In this document: piece by piece, positions 17,144 to 25,735 of the stretch
Layout: every line of letters begins with the position of its first letter
Numbering within the stretch: position 1 is the stretch's first letter
From: an uncultured Pseudomonadales bacterium
Lineage (GTDB): Bacteria > Pseudomonadota > Gammaproteobacteria > Pseudomonadales > Azotimanducaceae
DNA length: 64,000 nucleotides
NCBI GenBank assembly: GCA_958296165.1
Contig: OY282447.1
Location: 4,625,154 to 4,689,153 of the forward strand
Reading direction: 5' to 3'
Translations under genes and position numbers: made by a program
The notes under the pieces: generated by a model
What the model was told of the DNA's origin: nothing
The model's input: the letters and a program-made list of their open reading frames with translations, nothing else
The model's database searches: none

Positions 17144-18394
17144 TCAACTTGCCGGCGTCAACCCAACATAGTCGAAAGCGCTGGCGACAGCCTCGCAATC
17201 AGCCTTGCTGGCGCCAGCTTGTCGCAATACGTCTCGCCACCGCGCGTTCACAGTGGTGCGCACGGCGTCGAAAATCGCGGTCGCTTCGCTTTGGGAGAGC
17301 AGAAACCGGCCTGCTCCGCTAAGCAGATTGTCGCGGTTCGCCCAGCGCCCGAACCGTCCGCACACCATAGCCAGATCGCGGCGCTCTTGCGCGACCACCG
17401 GCGACGGCACCAAGTCGTAGGCCGGGCTCAAGCGCCATTGGCGCTGCCAAGCGATTACGGCGTGGTTGCGGGGATGGTCGTCCAGGTTGGATGCCGCCGC
17501 GTTGAAGCACATGCGCCTGAACAACTCCCGCAAGTCGTCCCGCGCTGCGCCGCTGCTGCGGCGAATCTCGTCTGCCAACAGCAAGTACGACCAGTTGCCG
17601 CGTTCGGTTGCGCTCTCGTCCGCGCACAGGAGCGTCAGCGCGCTCACCATGCGGGCGCGTTGATAGCCGGTTGCCGTCTTCCGGCGGTCGAAGCGGTTCA
17701 AGAGCAGCACGTCCCGATGGCCGACGGTGCTGCAGCGGTTCTCCGCCACATCGATGCCGCAGGCTCGCGCAAGCATCAGCATCCCGTGCTCGACGCGAGG
17801 TTGATTCCAACGGTCGTCTGGGCGCGGGAACTTGGCGAGGTAGGCGCGCGTGCCATCAGCCACCACCGCTTTAGGACGCGCACCACCCATTGACGTGCCA
17901 AGCAGAAGCAACCGCTCCAGCGACGCCGGCACTTCGACCGCCTCGCCGGCAATCAACGCGTCGGCTTGCTGCTGGAGCATGTCCAGACGCAGCACGCTGT
18001 TGAAGTGCGACCGTGCGGCAGGCGGTTCGACGTTCAAGCCGAAGCCGAGTGCGCCGGCGCGATCGTCCGGGCCGCGCAGCAGGTAGTCGAACTCGTCCAA
18101 GACCGTGGCGCCGGCCGTGCGTTCGATCACCAGCCGTCCCCAATAGTCCGGCATGGCATCGCGGACAGCGCCGAAGAACCCGCCAAGGCGAACGGTCTCG
18201 AAGGTGCCCGCTGCCAAACGCAGCTCGACTGGATCCAACTCAACGGCATCAGCGCGTTCCCGGTAAGCGCGACGATAGACGAAACGCCCGGTCGCGACGC
18301 CATCGTTCCGGTTGACCAGGAACCGCCCCGCCGTGGTGAACGCCGTCTCGCCCGGCAAGACGACGTAGACGTAGCATTCGCGTTCAGCAGTCAT
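17144..18394 (-). CDS. hipA: HipA-family serine/threonine kinase toxin
   Basis: The 416-aa protein is a full-length HipA-like kinase. HipA toxins phosphorylate targets such as glutamyl-tRNA synthetase and are held inactive by HipB. Visible features are the ATP loop GTSMGGARPKAVV (166-178), the catalytic loop NLDDHPRN (303-310) and the metal-binding AYDLVPS (D327), all intact. The frame includes the N-terminal HipA_N region (FVYRRAYRER). It lies 60 nt after the XRE antitoxin gene, in the normal antitoxin-toxin order. The pair probably represses its own promoter. Confidence 0.9.
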   Translation of the reverse strand: MTAERECYVYVVLPGETAFTTAGRFLVNRNDGVATGRFVYRRAYRERADAVELDPVELRLAAGTFETVRLGGFFGAVRDAMPDYWGRLVIERTAGATVLDEFDYLLRGPDDRAGALGFGLNVEPPAARSHFNSVLRLDMLQQQADALIAGEAVEVPASLERLLLLGTSMGGARPKAVVADGTRAYLAKFPRPDDRWNQPRVEHGMLMLARACGIDVAENRCSTVGHRDVLLLNRFDRRKTATGYQRARMVSALTLLCADESATERGNWSYLLLADEIRRSSGAARDDLRELFRRMCFNAAASNLDDHPRNHAVIAWQRQWRLSPAYDLVPSPVVAQERRDLAMVCGRFGRWANRDNLLSGAGRFLLSQSEATAIFDAVRTTVNARWRDVLRQAGASKADCEAVASAFDYVGLTPAS

Positions 18395-18454
18395 CGTCCC
18401 AACGCTGTTGGCAGCACGGCGCTACGGCAGAGGAGTCCGCACGCCGCACGTGCG

Positions 18455-18802
18455 CTAGAAATCATCGTCCAACACTTGGGGCCGTCTGGCGCGCTTGCTT
18501 GTGCGAGCGATCTCCAGCGCCATGCCTTCCTCGTCCAAACTTGGATCGGCCACCGAGCGCAGTTGGTCGGCTAGGCCAAGCGCCCACAACGCGCCGACGT
18601 AAGCGGCGACGCCGGTGGTAGGCTTGCCGCGCTCCGCATCGGCAACGACGAAACGCGAAGCGCCGATGCGCTCGGCCAGTTCGGCTTGCGTCAAGCGCCG
18701 GCGCAAACGCGCGATGCGGATGTTCGCGCCGAGTCGTTCGAGAGTGGCCACCACCGCGGCGGGCGGGTCTTTGCCGATATGAGAGGATGCAGGCATGGGC
18801 AT
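18455..18802 (-). CDS. HipB-like XRE-family antitoxin/regulator
   Basis: The 115-aa protein carries a helix-turn-helix of the Cro/CI type at about residues 28-75 (IRIARLRRRLTQAELAERIG, followed by the recognition helix SRFVVADAERGK). It directly precedes hipA on the same strand, so it should bind and neutralise the kinase and repress the operon. The C-terminus (RRPQVLDDDF) is acidic, as in HipB. An alternative start is ATG at 18796. Confidence 0.88.
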   Translation of the reverse strand: MPMPASSHIGKDPPAAVVATLERLGANIRIARLRRRLTQAELAERIGASRFVVADAERGKPTTGVAAYVGALWALGLADQLRSVADPSLDEEGMALEIARTSKRARRPQVLDDDF

Positions 18803-18886
18803 TTGGATTAACGACTAGGCTCTTTATGTTGAACCAAGGCAACACGAAAAGCGAGATCCGTACGACATCCCTGCCGAAATTGGCTT

Positions 18887-19093
18887 GTGCGCTGCACAAG
18901 GAACGAAGGAGAGGGGAATCTCCTTGAACCGGACGGTGTTGGCCCTGTTGCGTGGCGCTTTGGGTGTACCAAACGCGCGGTGCGCTCCAACGGGCTTCGG
19001 AATCTGGCTGGCACTTGGAGCGAAACGGAGTACAAGCGGTTCGAACAGGCTGTCACCCCGTTCGGAGAGATTAACGAGGCGATGTGGCGTTGA
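18887..19093 (+). pseudogene. Antitoxin-like ORF of a decayed PIN module
   Basis: This 68-codon frame ends with TWSETEYKRFEQAV and INEAMWR. The pattern is typical of the C-termini of small antitoxins paired with PIN toxins, where the tail binds the toxin. Its stop overlaps the GTG of the PIN relic by 10 nt, as in real modules. The N-terminal half is not recognisable, so the true start may lie near 18980 or the gene may be damaged. Confidence 0.4.
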
Positions 19094-19206
19094 ACCGGCT
19101 CTGCCTTGATACGTCCGCATACAGCAACTTCCAAAGAGGCCACGGTCGAAATCGTGGATTGCATCGATCAGGCGGACTGGGCCGGCCTGCCGACCGCCCT
19201 GGAGGA
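19084..19206 (+). pseudogene. PIN-domain (VapC-like) toxin, truncated and frameshifted
   Basis: From the GTG at 19084 the frame gives RLCLDTSAYSNFQRGH, the PIN N-terminus with its first catalytic aspartate. The expected continuation VEIVDCIDQADWAGLPTA is found at once in another frame, so a small deletion has broken it. After LPTA the sequence switches abruptly into debris of the downstream arabinose-lipid locus. Three quarters of the toxin, including the other acidic residues, is missing. Confidence 0.6.
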
Positions 19207-19462
19207 TCTGGCGCAAACTATGCGGCGAGAGCGAACGACCGGACGGCGGAGACGGTGGGTGCGGCGGGTTGCCTCGCCTCGGACGGGTTCCTGATGGTGC
19301 CGCTGGGCGCGGCGAGCGGCTTCGCTTGCGTGGTGCTTCTGACCCTCTACATCCAGAGCCAGGAGACGGCAGAGCGCCATGCGCTTCGCGCCGAGGCGGC
19401 CGGAGTGCCGCCCCGGTTCGCCTCCGACCTGTCGCGGAGGCCCGTGCGGTGAGCGAGAGAAC
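19207..19462 (+). repeat. Collapsed duplicate of the UbiA-DprE1 region
   Basis: Four pieces of the downstream locus follow each other in order with the intervening DNA lost. 19207-19246 matches 21804-21847 (start of the HAD-UbiA gene). 19247-19293 matches about 22163-22204 (ETVGAAGCLASDG). 19294-19376 matches about 23018-23102 (LTLYIQS region). 19377-19462 matches about 24652-24737 (RFASELSRR, the DprE1-like C-terminus). Identity is high by eye within each block. It is the residue of a former tandem copy. Confidence 0.75.
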
Positions 19463-21802
19463 ATGAACAAGATTGCCACGCCGGACAGCGCCGGGCCGAT
19501 GGGTCGCTGGCACGCTCTGGCCGCCCGCTGCCTGAATCCGCCCGGGGGCACTCTGTCTTCCCGGCTGTGCAACGCGCTCTTCGTCCTGTTCATCGGGGGG
19601 ATCCTGGCCTACGGGGCCGGGTTCGCCTGGTACATGCTCGCCCGCTTCGATCTCATCAACCTGATCTCCAACACGCACGATGACGCCTTCTACTACTTCC
19701 AGATCGCCAGCAACCTGGCCGAGGGGAAGTTCTCCACCTTCGACGGCGGCATCACGCGCACCAACGGATACCACCCGATCTGGCTGCTTCTGGTCACGCC
19801 GTTCTACTGGGCATTCGACAAGGAAGCGGCGCTGTTCGGCATCAAGGCGTTCGAGATCATGCTGGTTGCCGGCGGCGTGGCCCTCGTCGCCGCGGCCGCC
19901 CGGCTGGCGCGCATGCCGTGGGTTCTGATGTTCGCCGCGCTGCCGATGCTCTACCACATCCCCTTCATGATTGCGGGACTGGAAGCGGCGGCGGCGCTGT
20001 TCATGCTGGGCCTGTTCATTCTGACCGCGTGCCTCTTTGCCCGAAGCCCGGTGCGGTGGCAGTGGCAGTTGGCCGCGGTAGCCTTTGCCCTCCCCTGGGT
20101 GCGCCTGGAGTACATCGCCATATCGCTGGCGACGACAGCGGCGCTGTGCCTCGTCGAGTGGTCGAGGCAGAAGCGAGCGCCCAGCGCATCATTCGGAGAG
20201 CGGGCTCGTTCCGCACGCTCCGTGAAGGCAGTCGTCCCGTTTCTCGCCGCCGGCGCAGGCATTGCGGTGTACTTCGCCTACAACCGGCTCGTCTTCGGCG
20301 GCATCGTGCCCGTGAGTGGCGCGGTCAAGGCTGCTCGGTCGCAGGCTAGGTGGGAGCGGGAAGGCGGATACAGCTTGGCGCAGAATTTCCAGGATGTACT
20401 GCAGATTTCTGTCTTTGACTATGAACTGCTGGTTGCGCTGGAGATTTGCGCCTACCTGCTATTGGTCTGGTGGTTCTCCCGTCGCTACCGGAGTGGGCAG
20501 GACTGGCTGCTGTTGGCCTTTCTGGTGGGCGTGTTCGGTTTGGCGGCCGGCCATCTGGCCAAGTTCGCACAGACTGTTCTCACGATTCACCCTTCCTTGG
20601 GGCCGTGGCCTTGGTATTTCGTCCCGGCCTACCTGATGATGGCGCTGATTGTTCCCTTACGATGTTACGTCGCCATTTACTTCATTCGCCGGTTCATCGG
20701 CTCGAAGTCGCAGCACGCGACCAACATCCTGAGTTTGGGCATCGTCCTTACGGGCGCGGCCTTCCTGTTCATCAAGGCCGATTTCACCGAGCCATTTCAG
20801 CGTTTTGAAGCGATCAGCGTCTCAACCAGAACTGACGACAAGTGGATTGAAGCCGTTTCTTACAACGAATGGACTGAAGCTGTCTATGGGGGTACGCAGC
20901 TCATGAATCGCGTGCTTCCCGAGGGCAGCGTGGTCGGGGCGTGGGACGCCGGCGTCATCGGGTACTTCTCGCGCTTTCCAGTGGTGAACCTGGATGGCTT
21001 GGTCAACTCCTACGACTATTTCCACGCGCGCAACCGGGCTAAAGACGGATATGCTCCTCTCCATCGAGAATTCGGGATAACTCATTTCGCCGCAGATACG
21101 CGCTTTGAAGGTTTACTACTGGATATCCTCAATAGATGGGAACTCAAACTATGGCCCATCGGTCCGCCAGCAGATGAAGATGCCGTCGCCAGGACTTGGG
21201 AGAGGATCGAACCCCACTTCGACCATCAGTCGGATAGCGTCGGACTGATCGTGGACGGCCGGCTGGCGCTGGCTTTCGTCAGGAATTGCGCGCCGAACGA
21301 GTTGGCAGTGTTGTCCTGGGTTGGCCTAGGAGAGGAAACGGTCGCCACAGACTGGACGCAAACTGGGCCGTGCGTGGCCGCGTTGGTGCTGCCCCGCAAC
21401 GCGCGCCCACCGATCAGTGTGGAAATAACGGATGCCCCTCTGCGCGATTCTCTGGCCAGACTGCTCGGAGATAGCCCGCCGGCGATCCGCTCCGACTGGG
21501 ATGTGTATCTCGTCGAGAACAACCTCATCTACAAGAAGGAGCAGTGCATCCCGGACGCTGAACCGACGTTCTTCCTCCACCTGGATCCGGTGGACATGAA
21601 CGACCTCCCCAGCCACCGCAAGCAGTACGGCTTTGACAACCTCGACTTCGCATTCGCGGTCTACGGTTTCATCGGGGGAGGAGTCTGCATGGCGATACGG
21701 GAGTTGCCCGACTACGCCATCGCCGCGATCCGCACCGGCCAGTTCACCCAGCGAGGACAGATCTGGAAGGGCAGCTTCACCTACGAACTCCCTGTCCGAT
21801 AG
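19463..21802 (+). CDS. GT-C membrane glycosyltransferase, putative arabinofuranosyltransferase
   Basis: The 779-aa integral membrane protein has about ten to twelve hydrophobic segments in its first 450 residues and a soluble C-terminal domain. The first loop, after the first membrane span, holds THDDAFYYFQIASNLA and TRTNGYHPIWLLL. This acidic DD motif in the first extracytoplasmic loop is typical of GT-C enzymes that use polyprenyl-phosphate sugars. The ATG at 19463 is preceded by a GAGAGA stretch. It stands at the head of a gene set for decaprenylphosphoryl-arabinose synthesis, so it may use that donor; this is inference. A decayed copy of its C-terminus lies at 24741-24983. Confidence 0.7.
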   Translation: MNKIATPDSAGPMGRWHALAARCLNPPGGTLSSRLCNALFVLFIGGILAYGAGFAWYMLARFDLINLISNTHDDAFYYFQIASNLAEGKFSTFDGGITRTNGYHPIWLLLVTPFYWAFDKEAALFGIKAFEIMLVAGGVALVAAAARLARMPWVLMFAALPMLYHIPFMIAGLEAAAALFMLGLFILTACLFARSPVRWQWQLAAVAFALPWVRLEYIAISLATTAALCLVEWSRQKRAPSASFGERARSARSVKAVVPFLAAGAGIAVYFAYNRLVFGGIVPVSGAVKAARSQARWEREGGYSLAQNFQDVLQISVFDYELLVALEICAYLLLVWWFSRRYRSGQDWLLLAFLVGVFGLAAGHLAKFAQTVLTIHPSLGPWPWYFVPAYLMMALIVPLRCYVAIYFIRRFIGSKSQHATNILSLGIVLTGAAFLFIKADFTEPFQRFEAISVSTRTDDKWIEAVSYNEWTEAVYGGTQLMNRVLPEGSVVGAWDAGVIGYFSRFPVVNLDGLVNSYDYFHARNRAKDGYAPLHREFGITHFAADTRFEGLLLDILNRWELKLWPIGPPADEDAVARTWERIEPHFDHQSDSVGLIVDGRLALAFVRNCAPNELAVLSWVGLGEETVATDWTQTGPCVAALVLPRNARPPISVEITDAPLRDSLARLLGDSPPAIRSDWDVYLVENNLIYKKEQCIPDAEPTFFLHLDPVDMNDLPSHRKQYGFDNLDFAFAVYGFIGGGVCMAIRELPDYAIAAIRTGQFTQRGQIWKGSFTYELPVR

Positions 21803-21807
21803 GTCTG

Positions 21808-23304
21808 GTGCGAACCATGCGGCGTGAGCGAACGGACCGGACGGCCGACGAGGCACGGACGGAACCACCTCTGGTCGTCGATGTCGACGGCTCGCTGATC
21901 GGCGGGGATCTGCTGATCGAGGGGATCGCCCGCCTGCTCTCGGTCTCGCCGCTCAGCCTGTTCGCTCTCCTGTTCTGGCTCGTCGCCGCCACGGTGAGCG
22001 GGCGTGCCGGGCTGAAGCGCAGGATTGCGGAGGCGGTTCCGTTACCACCCGACACGCTGGCGTTGAACCCGGCCGTGCTGGAGGAGATTGCCACCGCGCA
22101 GGCGGCCGGACGCTCGGTGTGGCTGGCCTCCGCCTCCGATGCGCACGCGGTCTCGCCGCTCGCGGAGACGGTCGGGGCGGCGGGCTGCCTCGCCTCGGAC
22201 GGGCGCACCAACCTAGCTGGCGAGGCCAAGGCGGCCGCTCTGGTCGCGCGCTTCGGCGAGCGCGGGTTCGACTACATCGGCAACGAGCGGCGCGATCTGG
22301 CGGTCTGGAAACGGGCGCGGCGCGCTATCGGGGTCGGTCTTGCCGCGGGCCTCGCGCGCAAGGTGCGGGCGCTGGACGGCGAGGCCCGATTCCTGCCCGG
22401 GCTCGGCGGCGGCCCGCGCGACTGGTTCCAGGCGTTGCGCCCGCACCAGTGGGTGAAGAACGTGCTCGTGTTCGTTCCCCTCGCCGCCGCGCACGAGACC
22501 GACGCGGGGCCGTATCTGGTAGCCGCCGGGGTGTTCGCGGCGCTGTCGGCGGTGGCGTCGTGTACCTACCTGCTGAACGATCTGCTCGATCTCCCGCACG
22601 ACCGCGCGCACTCCGCCAAGCGCCACCGCCCGATGGCGGCGGGGAAGGTGCCGCTGCTGCCGATGACCGGCGTCGGCGTCGCGTTGGCGGCGGGCGGGCT
22701 CGCCTTGGCATTCTGGCTGTCCGCCGCAGCGGGGCTTTGGATCCTCGCGTATCTCGTCGTAACCTGCGCCTACTCGCTGTCGCTGAAGCGCAAGATCTTC
22801 ATCGACGTAACCGCCCTCGCCATGCTCTATGCAGTCCGGGTGCTGGCCGGCGCAGCGGCGGCGTCAGTTCCGCTGTCGCCCTGGCTGCTCGCTTTCTTTC
22901 TGTTCGTGTTCCTCGCCCTCGCCATCGTCAAGCGCCAAGGCGAGCTGCGCACGCTGCGTGGATCCGAACGGGCCGCGCCCGGCGGCCGAGCCTATCTTGC
23001 CGAAGACTTGCCGCCAATGGCGGCCCTGGGCGCGGCGAGCGGCGTCGCTTCGGTGGTGATTCTGACCCTCTACATCCAGAGCCCGGAGACGGGCGAGCGC
23101 TATGCCCGTCCGGAGTTCCTGTGGCTGATCTGTCCGCTGCTGCTCTACTGGCTGGGGCGCATGGTGCTCCTTGCCGGTCGGGCGGAAGGAGCGGACTCGA
23201 AACGGGTACGGGGCAACGACGACCCGCTGATGTTCGCGCTGCGGGACCGGGCAAGCTGGCTGACCGCCCTCGCCGTACTGGCCGCGTTCGCGGCGGCGCT
23301 GTGA
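21808..23304 (+). CDS. HAD-UbiA fusion, decaprenyl-phosphate phosphoribosyltransferase-like
   Basis: The 498-aa protein fuses two domains. Residues 22-200 resemble a HAD phosphatase, with motif DVDGSL (25-30) and motif II region LASASD (107-112). Residues 205-498 are a UbiA-type membrane prenyltransferase, with RPHQWVKN (211-218) and the metal-binding NDLLDLPHDR (257-266). UbiA homologues beside DprE1/DprE2 transfer phosphoribose from PRPP to a polyprenyl phosphate; the HAD domain could then remove the 5-phosphate. That would give both steps before epimerisation in one protein (inference). The start is GTG at 21808 or ATG at 21817, only 5-14 nt after the glycosyltransferase gene. Confidence 0.8.
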   Translation: MRTMRRERTDRTADEARTEPPLVVDVDGSLIGGDLLIEGIARLLSVSPLSLFALLFWLVAATVSGRAGLKRRIAEAVPLPPDTLALNPAVLEEIATAQAAGRSVWLASASDAHAVSPLAETVGAAGCLASDGRTNLAGEAKAAALVARFGERGFDYIGNERRDLAVWKRARRAIGVGLAAGLARKVRALDGEARFLPGLGGGPRDWFQALRPHQWVKNVLVFVPLAAAHETDAGPYLVAAGVFAALSAVASCTYLLNDLLDLPHDRAHSAKRHRPMAAGKVPLLPMTGVGVALAAGGLALAFWLSAAAGLWILAYLVVTCAYSLSLKRKIFIDVTALAMLYAVRVLAGAAAASVPLSPWLLAFFLFVFLALAIVKRQGELRTLRGSERAAPGGRAYLAEDLPPMAALGAASGVASVVILTLYIQSPETGERYARPEFLWLICPLLLYWLGRMVLLAGRAEGADSKRVRGNDDPLMFALRDRASWLTALAVLAAFAAAL

Positions 23305-23383
23305 CGCGCACGGTGCCGCCCGCGTTTCTCGCCCTGCGCTGGATCTTCCAGGATCGGCGCTTCGTCTTCCGAGAGCGGGCCGC

Positions 23384-24721
23384 ATGATGCTCTCGGGCTG
23401 GGGCCGGTATCCGGCCGTCGATTGCCAGCTGGAGCGCCTGCGCCGGCACGAGGACTTGCCCGGTCTGCTCCATCGCGGCACGACGCTGATCGCCCGCGGC
23501 AACGGGCGTTCCTACGGCGACGCTGCGCTCAACCCGGAGCTCACGCTGTCGATGCTGGCGATGAACCGGATGCGGGCGTTCGACGCCGGCACCGGCCTGC
23601 TCGACTGCGAGGCCGGCGTGCCGCTCGCTGACATCCTGAATACCTTCGTGCCGCGCGGCTGGTTCCCGCCGGTGGTGCCCGGGACCAGCCTCGTCACCGT
23701 CGGCGGAATGGTCGCGGCGGACGTGCATGGCAAGAACCATCACCGCGACGGGACTTTCGGTGCGTATGTGGAATCGCTGACGCTCGCGGGCGCGGACGGC
23801 ACGACACGGACGTGCAGCCGTACGGAGAACGCCGACCTCTTCCGCGCCACCCTCGGTGGAATGGGGCTGACCGGCGTGATCCTCTCGGTGCGCTTCCGCC
23901 TGCGGCCGATCGAGACCGCCTTCGTGATGGCGGAGGCTCTGGTCGCGAGCGATCTAGACGAGATGATGGCTCTGTTCGAGGCGTCCCGCGACTGGCGCTA
24001 TAGCGTGGCCTGGATCGACTGCCTCGCGCGCGGCGCACGCTTGGGCCGGGGTGTGATGACGCGCGGCGCGTTCATGGAGCGTGCGACGCTGCCGCCGCGC
24101 CTGACATCCGACCCCTTGCGCCCGGCCCCCGCGGGCAAGCTCCAGGTTCCCGCCGATGTGCCGTCTGCCCTGCTCAACCGGGTCTCGATCGGGATCTTCA
24201 ACGCGCTCTGCTACCGGCGCGGGCGGAGACGTGCGCGGGCCGGGGCGCGGCCGGTCCATTTCGACCGCTTCTTCTTTCCCCTCGACCGGATCGAGGCGTG
24301 GAACCGCCTCTACGGGCGGCGGGGGCTCGTCCAGTACCAGTGCGTGCTGCCCAAGGGCGAGAGCGCGGTCGGGATCGCCGCCCTGCTGGAGCGCGTCGCC
24401 GCGTCGGGACAAGGCTCGTTCCTCGGGGTGCTCAAGCTGTTCGGCCCCGCCGGGGAGGGGCTGATGTCGTTCCCCATGGAGGGCTACTCGCTGGCGCTCG
24501 ACTTTCCGGTACGCAGCGGCACGCGGGCGCTGCTCGACGGGCTCGACGAGATCACCCACCGGCACGGCGGGCGTGTCTATCTCGCCAAGGACGCTCGCTG
24601 CGCGCCGGAACGGGTGCGCGAGGGCTATCCCCGCCTCGATGCCTTTGAGGCGGTCCGCGCCGAGGCAAGCGGGGCACGGCCTAGATTCGCCTCCGAGCTG
24701 TCGCGGCGGCTAGCATTGTGA
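23384..24721 (+). CDS. dprE1: Decaprenylphosphoryl-beta-D-ribose oxidase-like FAD enzyme
   Basis: The 445-aa flavoprotein of the VAO/GLC-oxidase fold matches DprE1, which oxidises the 2-hydroxyl of polyprenylphosphoryl-ribose. The FAD-binding segments are RGNGRSYGD (38-46), PGTSLVTVGGMVAADVHGKNHH (HGKNHH at 115-120) and GGMGLTGVI. The substrate side has VQYQCVLPKGE, KLFGPAGEG and VYLAKDAR with the conserved lysine. The mycobacterial cysteine attacked by benzothiazinones lies, from memory, in ICVDFP; here the equivalent reads LALDFP. Length is close to the mycobacterial enzyme (461 aa). It works with the SDR at 24980. Confidence 0.85.
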   Translation: MMLSGWGRYPAVDCQLERLRRHEDLPGLLHRGTTLIARGNGRSYGDAALNPELTLSMLAMNRMRAFDAGTGLLDCEAGVPLADILNTFVPRGWFPPVVPGTSLVTVGGMVAADVHGKNHHRDGTFGAYVESLTLAGADGTTRTCSRTENADLFRATLGGMGLTGVILSVRFRLRPIETAFVMAEALVASDLDEMMALFEASRDWRYSVAWIDCLARGARLGRGVMTRGAFMERATLPPRLTSDPLRPAPAGKLQVPADVPSALLNRVSIGIFNALCYRRGRRRARAGARPVHFDRFFFPLDRIEAWNRLYGRRGLVQYQCVLPKGESAVGIAALLERVAASGQGSFLGVLKLFGPAGEGLMSFPMEGYSLALDFPVRSGTRALLDGLDEITHRHGGRVYLAKDARCAPERVREGYPRLDAFEAVRAEASGARPRFASELSRRLAL

Positions 24722-24740
24722 TCTCCCCTTCGAGAGGGAC

Positions 24741-24983
24741 ATGAACGACCTCCCAGCCAGCGCAAGCAGCACGGCTTCGACAACCTGGGCTTCTTTCAGG
24801 GACCACGTCTTGTCGCCGGCACTACGTCTTATCGAGAGAGGAGTCTGCGTAGCGACGCGGGATCTGCCTGACTACGGCATCGCAGCGATCCGCACCGGCC
24901 AGTTCATCGGCAAAGGCAAGAATATCTGGGAGAGCAGCTTCGATGTTGTCGAGCCGGCGGATGACGGGAAGGCCGGACCGTGA
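24741..24983 (+). pseudogene. Remnant of the GT-C glycosyltransferase C-terminus
   Basis: The 80-codon frame and its DNA repeat the 3' end of the gene at 19463-21802. The first bases (ATGAACGACCTCCC) match those near 21596. A one-base slip then puts the next 20 codons out of frame. The tail LPDYGIAAIRTGQFIGKG matches LPDYAIAAIRTGQFTQRG of the intact protein. It keeps a start with a purine-rich leader and ends in a GTGA overlap with the dprE2-like gene, so it may still be translated and couple expression. It is unlikely to have its own function. Confidence 0.7.
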
Positions 24984-25726
24984 ATGAGAGGATCGAAACG
25001 GCGCTGGTGATCGGCGCCACCTCGGACATCGGCCGCGCCATCGCGCACACGCTGGCCGAGGACAGCCGCACGTTGCAGCTCGCGGCGCGCGACGCGGCGC
25101 GGCTGCAGAGAGAGATGCAGGACCACCGGGTGCGTACCGAGGTCGCCGTGACCGCCTACCGATGCGACGTGCTCGACGAAGACGGCGGCGTTTCGTTGCT
25201 CGATGCGCTCGATCCCCTGCCCGATGTGGCGGTGTGCGTGGTCGGGCTGCTTGGCGACCAAACGGAGAGCCGGCGCGACGGCACCGCTGCGGAGCAGGTG
25301 ATGCGCACCAACTATGTCGGCCCCGCGCTGCTGATGGGGGCGTTGGCCGAGCGCTTCGAGCAGCGCGGCAGCGGCGTCCTGGTCGGCGTCAGCTCGGTTG
25401 CCGGCGAACGGGGACGCACATCGAACTACGTCTATGGATCGGCGAAGGCGGGGTTCACCGCGTTCCTGTCTGGTTTGCGCGGCCGGATGGCCACATCTGG
25501 CGTCCATGTGGTGACGGTCAAGCCCGGCTTCGTGTACACGCGCATGACCGACGGAATGGACCTGCCGGGGCGGCTGACCGCGACCCCCGAAGAGGTCGCC
25601 ACCGCGGTCGTTGCTGCGATTCGCCGGCGCCGCGATGTGATCTATGTACGCCGGCTCTGGCGTCCGATCATGTTCGTGCTACGCGCTGTGCCGGAGCGCT
25701 TGTTCAAGCGGATGAGTCGCCTGTGA
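24980..25726 (+). CDS. dprE2: Decaprenylphosphoryl-D-2-keto-erythropentose reductase-like SDR
   Basis: The 248-aa short-chain dehydrogenase has the cofactor motif GATSDIG (12-18), catalytic Ser139 and YGSAK (Y152, K156). DprE2 reduces the keto intermediate made by DprE1 to the arabino product. Absence of signal sequence and the characteristic C-terminus rich in basic residues after YVRRLWRPIMFVLR fit the family. The GTG start at 24980 overlaps the stop of the upstream remnant by 4 nt. Alone it would be a generic SDR; its position directly after dprE1 supports the name. Confidence 0.82.
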   Translation: MNERIETALVIGATSDIGRAIAHTLAEDSRTLQLAARDAARLQREMQDHRVRTEVAVTAYRCDVLDEDGGVSLLDALDPLPDVAVCVVGLLGDQTESRRDGTAAEQVMRTNYVGPALLMGALAERFEQRGSGVLVGVSSVAGERGRTSNYVYGSAKAGFTAFLSGLRGRMATSGVHVVTVKPGFVYTRMTDGMDLPGRLTATPEEVATAVVAAIRRRRDVIYVRRLWRPIMFVLRAVPERLFKRMSRL

Positions 25727-25735
25727 AGAGTCCAT

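Noticed and set aside
18824-19957. Long minus-strand open frame of 377 codons
   Set aside because: It is low-complexity and Arg/Pro-rich, runs antisense to the PIN relic, mosaic and glycosyltransferase start, and has no recognised motif.
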